A stretch of DNA of 52,662 bases from a virus: positions 1 through 52,662 of IMG/VR virus record IMGVR_UViG_3300029267_002357; one strand, given 5' to 3'. A model generated the notes under the pieces. The model made no database searches, was not told the DNA's origin, and saw nothing but the letters and a program-made list of their open reading frames with translations. Both the position numbers and the translations under genes were made by a program. Of this stretch, positions 49,659 to 52,662 are shown one piece after another. The first letter of the stretch is position 1. Every line of letters begins with the position of its first letter.

Positions 49659-50802
49659 TGATTCCCCCTTGGTAATCCATAGCCATAATTTCTGACTTTT
49701 CACGAATCCGTTTCCGGATCGCGACTGCTCTTTCACCAACACTAGGTTGGAGCAGTACAAGTCGATCCCACTTGGTTCTTTTGCCTTTTGGTACATAATC
49801 CTTCTCCCACTTTGTTCCTCCAGCGATCCATGCGGGTTTTCTTTCAACACCGTCTTGTATACCATGGAGGAAGAAAGCCAACTCTGTCGCCCTGGTTGCA
49901 AACCTGAGATTAGGAATAATGGAGTTATTGAGAAGTCTTCTCCATCCATCTAACCTGACCAAATCTTCCTGGGTATCCTTAAACACTGGATATTCTCCCT
50001 CGTACGGCGGGATGTCAACCTCGACTTGTAGAGATCGAAACTTAACTGACTTACCTTGTTCCCGATCTTGCTTTGGCCACTTGGTCGGCGCACCATCACC
50101 AGTTTCTGGGAATTGGATTCCTGCCTTTTGCATTCTCTTCATCTGAGCGAAATAATCCTTCGCTTGATCGGTAAGCCTCTCAATGAGAGCTTTAGTAATA
50201 AAATAATGCTTACCGTAAAGACTTGTCCATCTGTTGGGATGCACAAAGTTCTTAAAGACAACGCGGTTTCCTGTCCACAATGAATTCTCAAACAGGAATT
50301 TGTTTTCTTCTGCAGAAGGATCCCACTCAATCCGGTTCCATCCACTATACCATGTCCCTGACGGATCGGTAAGTGAGTAGGTTCTATAATCTCCTACACT
50401 GTCAGTTGTCATAACATTGGCGTCCTTGATCCTGATTCCAAATGAGAAAACGTCTTTGTTGGACGTCAGATTCACAATCGGACCATGACGATTGGTAGAA
50501 GACGAAACTCTCTGACCTTCCTTAATCGTCTTTGGACGCATCGACTTATACGTAGGGATATTGATCACAGCGCCTCGTTCCGCAATCGTCATCAGGAAAC
50601 ATGCGAGATCCAGATCGGTACCTTTGAAAATCCCATCTACTATTGCTGGTCCGGGTTTCCTTGAGTACATATCAAAACTCCACCAACCTTCCACTGCCTT
50701 CACAATCTCAAATGGAGGGACTGCCTTGTCCAATACCATTTTCATAACTGGGTGATCTAAAACTTCCTTCAACGTCTTTGCTACATGCTTTCTTTCCGTC
50801 AT
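49651..50802 (-). CDS. Hypothetical phage protein
   Basis: 383 residues from the ATG at 50802; an in-frame ATG at 50808 sits only 3 bp from the AGGAGG site and is less likely. Mixed alpha/beta with many Trp (N-K-D-V-F-S-F-G-I-R-I-K-D and W-Y-S-G-W-N-R-I-E-W-D). Start overlaps the stop region of the phosphoribosyltransferase gene. No family recognised. Confidence 0.6.
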   Translation of the reverse strand: MTERKHVAKTLKEVLDHPVMKMVLDKAVPPFEIVKAVEGWWSFDMYSRKPGPAIVDGIFKGTDLDLACFLMTIAERGAVINIPTYKSMRPKTIKEGQRVSSSTNRHGPIVNLTSNKDVFSFGIRIKDANVMTTDSVGDYRTYSLTDPSGTWYSGWNRIEWDPSAEENKFLFENSLWTGNRVVFKNFVHPNRWTSLYGKHYFITKALIERLTDQAKDYFAQMKRMQKAGIQFPETGDGAPTKWPKQDREQGKSVKFRSLQVEVDIPPYEGEYPVFKDTQEDLVRLDGWRRLLNNSIIPNLRFATRATELAFFLHGIQDGVERKPAWIAGGTKWEKDYVPKGKRTKWDRLVLLQPSVGERAVAIRKRIREKSEIMAMDYQGGING

Positions 50803-50804
50803 TT

Positions 50805-51296
50805 TCATTCTCCTCCTAAGTGCTCATACATTTCCCTATTAGGTTTTTCATCAACTTTTTCCCAAGGAAATACAATCCAATCACTTGTTTCTTCACAGTA
50901 CATCGTTGGAAAGTATTTCGTGTGGGGTTTCACGTATAAAGTAAAGGTAAGAAATCTTTTGTGGTTCATACATTCAAAGAACTCAAGAAATGTCTTACCG
51001 GTGTCAGATACATCATCCACAACAAGGAGGTATTTCTTATCCTCTTCTGTAAGAGTATAAATAACACCATCTCTATGCGTATATAGAATATCTGCAAACT
51101 TTTCTACATACTCAAGACCAAGAGCATGGGATAGATGAAGAGCGATAGCAACTCCACCTCTTGGTATACCGTGGACGAATTTTGGTTTCGGATAAATCCC
51201 CCACGCTGTAACTTCCTTTTCATATTTTCTCCTCAGAAACTCAAATAACATAGAGTAATACTGAGGATAACCCAAGTAGATTTTTTTGACTTCCAT
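50805..51296 (-). CDS. Phosphoribosyltransferase
   Basis: 163 residues. L-L-V-V-D-D-V-S-D-T-G-K-T-F is the PRPP-binding signature (residues about 90-103); earlier I-P-R-G-G-V-A-I-A matches the hood-side loop, and D-W-I-V-F-P-W-E near residue 140 is typical of xanthine/hypoxanthine-type enzymes. It would salvage a purine base to its nucleotide during infection. Start ATG follows AGGAGGAATTG. Substrate not certain. Confidence 0.8.
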   Translation of the reverse strand: MEVKKIYLGYPQYYSMLFEFLRRKYEKEVTAWGIYPKPKFVHGIPRGGVAIALHLSHALGLEYVEKFADILYTHRDGVIYTLTEEDKKYLLVVDDVSDTGKTFLEFFECMNHKRFLTFTLYVKPHTKYFPTMYCEETSDWIVFPWEKVDEKPNREMYEHLGGE

Positions 51297-51306
51297 TCAA
51301 TTCCTC

Positions 51307-51705
51307 CTAGAAGACAGTCTTCTCAATTTTCCCACCTTTGCTAGCAGGAAATCTGAATGCGTGTCCCTTGTTAGGACCTGAAATCAACATGATTACAAAA
51401 CAGTGATCTCGATAAGTAGTACCTTTGTATTTCTCTCGTACGTATCTATCAATGATCACACCATATTGTCCCTGTGCGTATCGTGGTTTATCCAAATGTC
51501 TAGATATTTTAATGATATCACCTTGCTGGATATTTAGATTAGGATGTGAATTTGGTTCAACCCATTTGTATTGAAATCTATACTCGTACGGTTCTGGATT
51601 CCATTTTAACATCCTATTTCCATAAGGTTGACAAACATCCCATTGATCAGACCCTATTGGGATTCCATAATTTTCTAATCGCAGTACATTTTTTATCTCG
51701 ACCAC
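51307..51705 (-). CDS. Hypothetical protein with SH3-like features
   Basis: 132 residues if GTG at 51705 is used; AGGGA lies directly before it, closer than usual, so the start is uncertain. Contains a small barrel-like run: I-Q-Q-G-D-I-I-K-I-S-R, Y-G-V-I-I-D-R-Y, H-C-F-V-I-M-L-I-S-G-P-N-K-G. Overlaps the upstream gene by 59 bp. Function unknown. Confidence 0.5.
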   Translation of the reverse strand: MVEIKNVLRLENYGIPIGSDQWDVCQPYGNRMLKWNPEPYEYRFQYKWVEPNSHPNLNIQQGDIIKISRHLDKPRYAQGQYGVIIDRYVREKYKGTTYRDHCFVIMLISGPNKGHAFRFPASKGGKIEKTVF

Positions 51706-51967
51706 TCCCTTCAGGCATATGTCTGACCATCAACTCTGTGAATGTTTCTCCAAGATCAACTTTAAAAGCATCCGTAAAGAAGTCAATTCCCAAGTCAATA
51801 CTAAACACATGCATAATCAACTCTACAATGTCATTTGTGTTGAATTTTTCAGTGTGACCCCGACGATTTTTAATAATTCTTGCTTCACCATCTGTAATCT
51901 CAATGAGTAGATCAGCTTTGGTGATTTTGTCCAAGAAAGTGTTATATGTTGGTCTTCCAGTCAACAT
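51647..51967 (-). CDS. Hypothetical protein
   Basis: 106 residues from the ATG at 51967, which overlaps the stop of the small gene upstream (TGATG); GGGAGG lies 12 bp before, and a GTG one codon earlier is an alternative start. Alternating strands and helices (D-L-L-I-E-I-T-D-G-E-A-R-I-I). Function unknown. Confidence 0.55.
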   Translation of the reverse strand: MLTGRPTYNTFLDKITKADLLIEITDGEARIIKNRRGHTEKFNTNDIVELIMHVFSIDLGIDFFTDAFKVDLGETFTELMVRHMPEGSGRDKKCTAIRKLWNPNRV

Positions 51968-52122
51968 CACCGATTACCACCTCCCTTATATAAGAGATAG
52001 GCGCCAACTCCAAAGAGAAGTCCCGAAACTAAATAAATTGGATCTATCTCCAACATACCATATGTCCCAGTTGGAATACTAACAAGCATCAATATCAGAC
52101 CCAAGCGCATCTTTTTGTTCAT
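51967..52122 (-). CDS. 51-residue two-helix membrane protein
   Basis: ATG-AAC-AAA with GGGGGAT 8 bp upstream. Hydrophobic runs L-G-L-I-L-M-L-V-S-I and Y-L-V-S-G-L-L-F-G-V-G-A-Y-L-L-Y, ending K-G-G-G-N-R. Overlaps the 52079 gene by 44 bp. One of three adjacent small membrane proteins; function unknown. Confidence 0.55.
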   Translation of the reverse strand: MNKKMRLGLILMLVSIPTGTYGMLEIDPIYLVSGLLFGVGAYLLYKGGGNR

Positions 52123-52363
52123 TTTTCTGATCCCCCATAAACATTTGGATGCCCAGTCCAGCTACAATACCTGCAAGGAAAGATCCAATCACTCGATTGA
52201 CCAAAAGTATTGAGACCAGAACCCCAAGTACTATGCCCGTTACGATGATTATAGCACCAACTTTTTTGTGTTGCGGCCACCCATTCCATATGTTACCTAC
52301 AGTTCTCCAAGACCATTCCCACGTTTTGATGGTTCCCTTTGACAGTTTATCTACAATGTCCAT
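52079..52363 (-). CDS. Small two-helix membrane protein
   Basis: 94 residues from the ATG at 52363, with AGGAGG at 5 bp. Charged, Trp-rich N terminus (T-W-E-W-S-W-R-T-V-G-N-I-W), then two hydrophobic helices (A-I-I-I-V-T-G-I-V-L-G-V-L-V and F-L-A-G-I-V-A-G-L-G-I) and an acidic tail. Holin-like topology is possible but unproven. Confidence 0.6.
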   Translation of the reverse strand: MDIVDKLSKGTIKTWEWSWRTVGNIWNGWPQHKKVGAIIIVTGIVLGVLVSILLVNRVIGSFLAGIVAGLGIQMFMGDQKNEQKDALGSDIDAC

Positions 52364-52372
52364 TTCCACCTC

Positions 52373-52627
52373 CTATGGTTTGAAAAATTCTTTTGCGACC
52401 AACCAGTAAAACTTCATTCTCTTTTCAAATTGGATCTTGTCCAACCATTTGAAAATTTTTCTCTCAAGTGGCTTCCATACTCCAATATCCATGAGGATTA
52501 TATTTACACCCACACCTACAAGGAGACCAGTGCAGATTCCGCTCCATCTACCCCAGTTATTTACTGACGCAAACAGACCAAGAGAGAATGCATTGACTAT
52601 AAGTATAACTCCCCATAGTTTTATCAT
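52373..52627 (-). CDS. Small membrane protein
   Basis: 84 residues; ATG at 52627 near the window edge with AAGAGGGCAAA before it. Two hydrophobic helices (W-G-V-I-L-I-V-N-A-F-S-L-G-L and C-T-G-L-L-V-G-V-G-V-N-I-I-L), then a basic amphipathic C terminus (R-K-I-F-K-W-L-D-K-I). Similar layout to the next gene but no obvious sequence similarity. Function unknown. Confidence 0.6.
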   Translation of the reverse strand: MIKLWGVILIVNAFSLGLFASVNNWGRWSGICTGLLVGVGVNIILMDIGVWKPLERKIFKWLDKIQFEKRMKFYWLVAKEFFKP

Positions 52628-52662
52628 TTTGCCCTCTTCTTATTTCCAGAGATTCTGGAATA

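Overview
The window is part of a large, AT-rich genome of a tailed bacteriophage with a contractile (myovirus) tail. The evidence is a tail sheath, tail tube, gp25-like and gp6-like baseplate wedge proteins, a gp27-like hub, a long tape-measure-like protein and a gp17-like terminase large subunit. There are no rRNAs and no bacterial housekeeping operons, and genes are packed tightly behind AGGAGG-type ribosome binding sites. The host cannot be named from this sequence. Capsid, portal and replication genes lie mostly outside the window.

Left part (1-12280): two structural genes on the + strand (a giant 22-residue-repeat protein cut by the window edge and a tail-protein-I-like baseplate protein), a metallophosphoesterase, and a zinc-ribbon protein flanked by a 15-bp inverted repeat. 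Two short - strand units lie between them: three small proteins, and a helicase with five C-terminal repeats plus a methyltransferase-like protein. A - strand noncoding RNA candidate that displays an anti-Shine-Dalgarno sequence sits at 11956-12165.

Centre (12281-35831): the tail module. The + strand carries a fibre-like virion protein, sheath, a histone-H1-like protein, tube, three small membrane or cysteine proteins, a gp26-like hub chaperone with a probable +1 frameshift extension, and gp25-, gp53/gp8-position and gp6-like wedge proteins. It meets head-on, with 4 bp of overlap, a - strand operon of terminase, an HExxH protein, the tape measure and a tube-initiator-like protein. A separate - strand hub gene lies at 34446-35747. 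Late-type promoters with the motif GAACAWAATATAAA precede the + units. AT-rich TATATATAWWAAT elements precede the - units and often sit back to back with the late promoters.

Right part (35837-52627): about 40 small, mostly - strand accessory genes, many coupled by overlapping stop and start codons. Recognisable members are an SPFH/band-7 membrane protein, a SpoT-like HD hydrolase, zinc-ribbon proteins, a class I methyltransferase, a radical SAM/SPASM enzyme, a phosphoribosyltransferase and a lipoprotein-like protein. Six otherwise unrelated proteins start with the same tag (M-K/R-K/R-K/R-x-DFVTNSSxxSF); four of them lie in one block just downstream of the radical SAM gene. A highly structured RNA leader (40029-40216) and what appears to be a circularly permuted tRNA or tRNA-like gene (42574-42672), broken in the anticodon loop, lie in the two large noncoding gaps.

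The strongest candidates for something undescribed are the permuted tRNA-like element with its promoter and terminator, and the tagged-protein family next to the radical SAM enzyme. Several genes shorter than 60 codons (16623, 34246, 35837, 42992, 51967) were added by reading the sequence directly.
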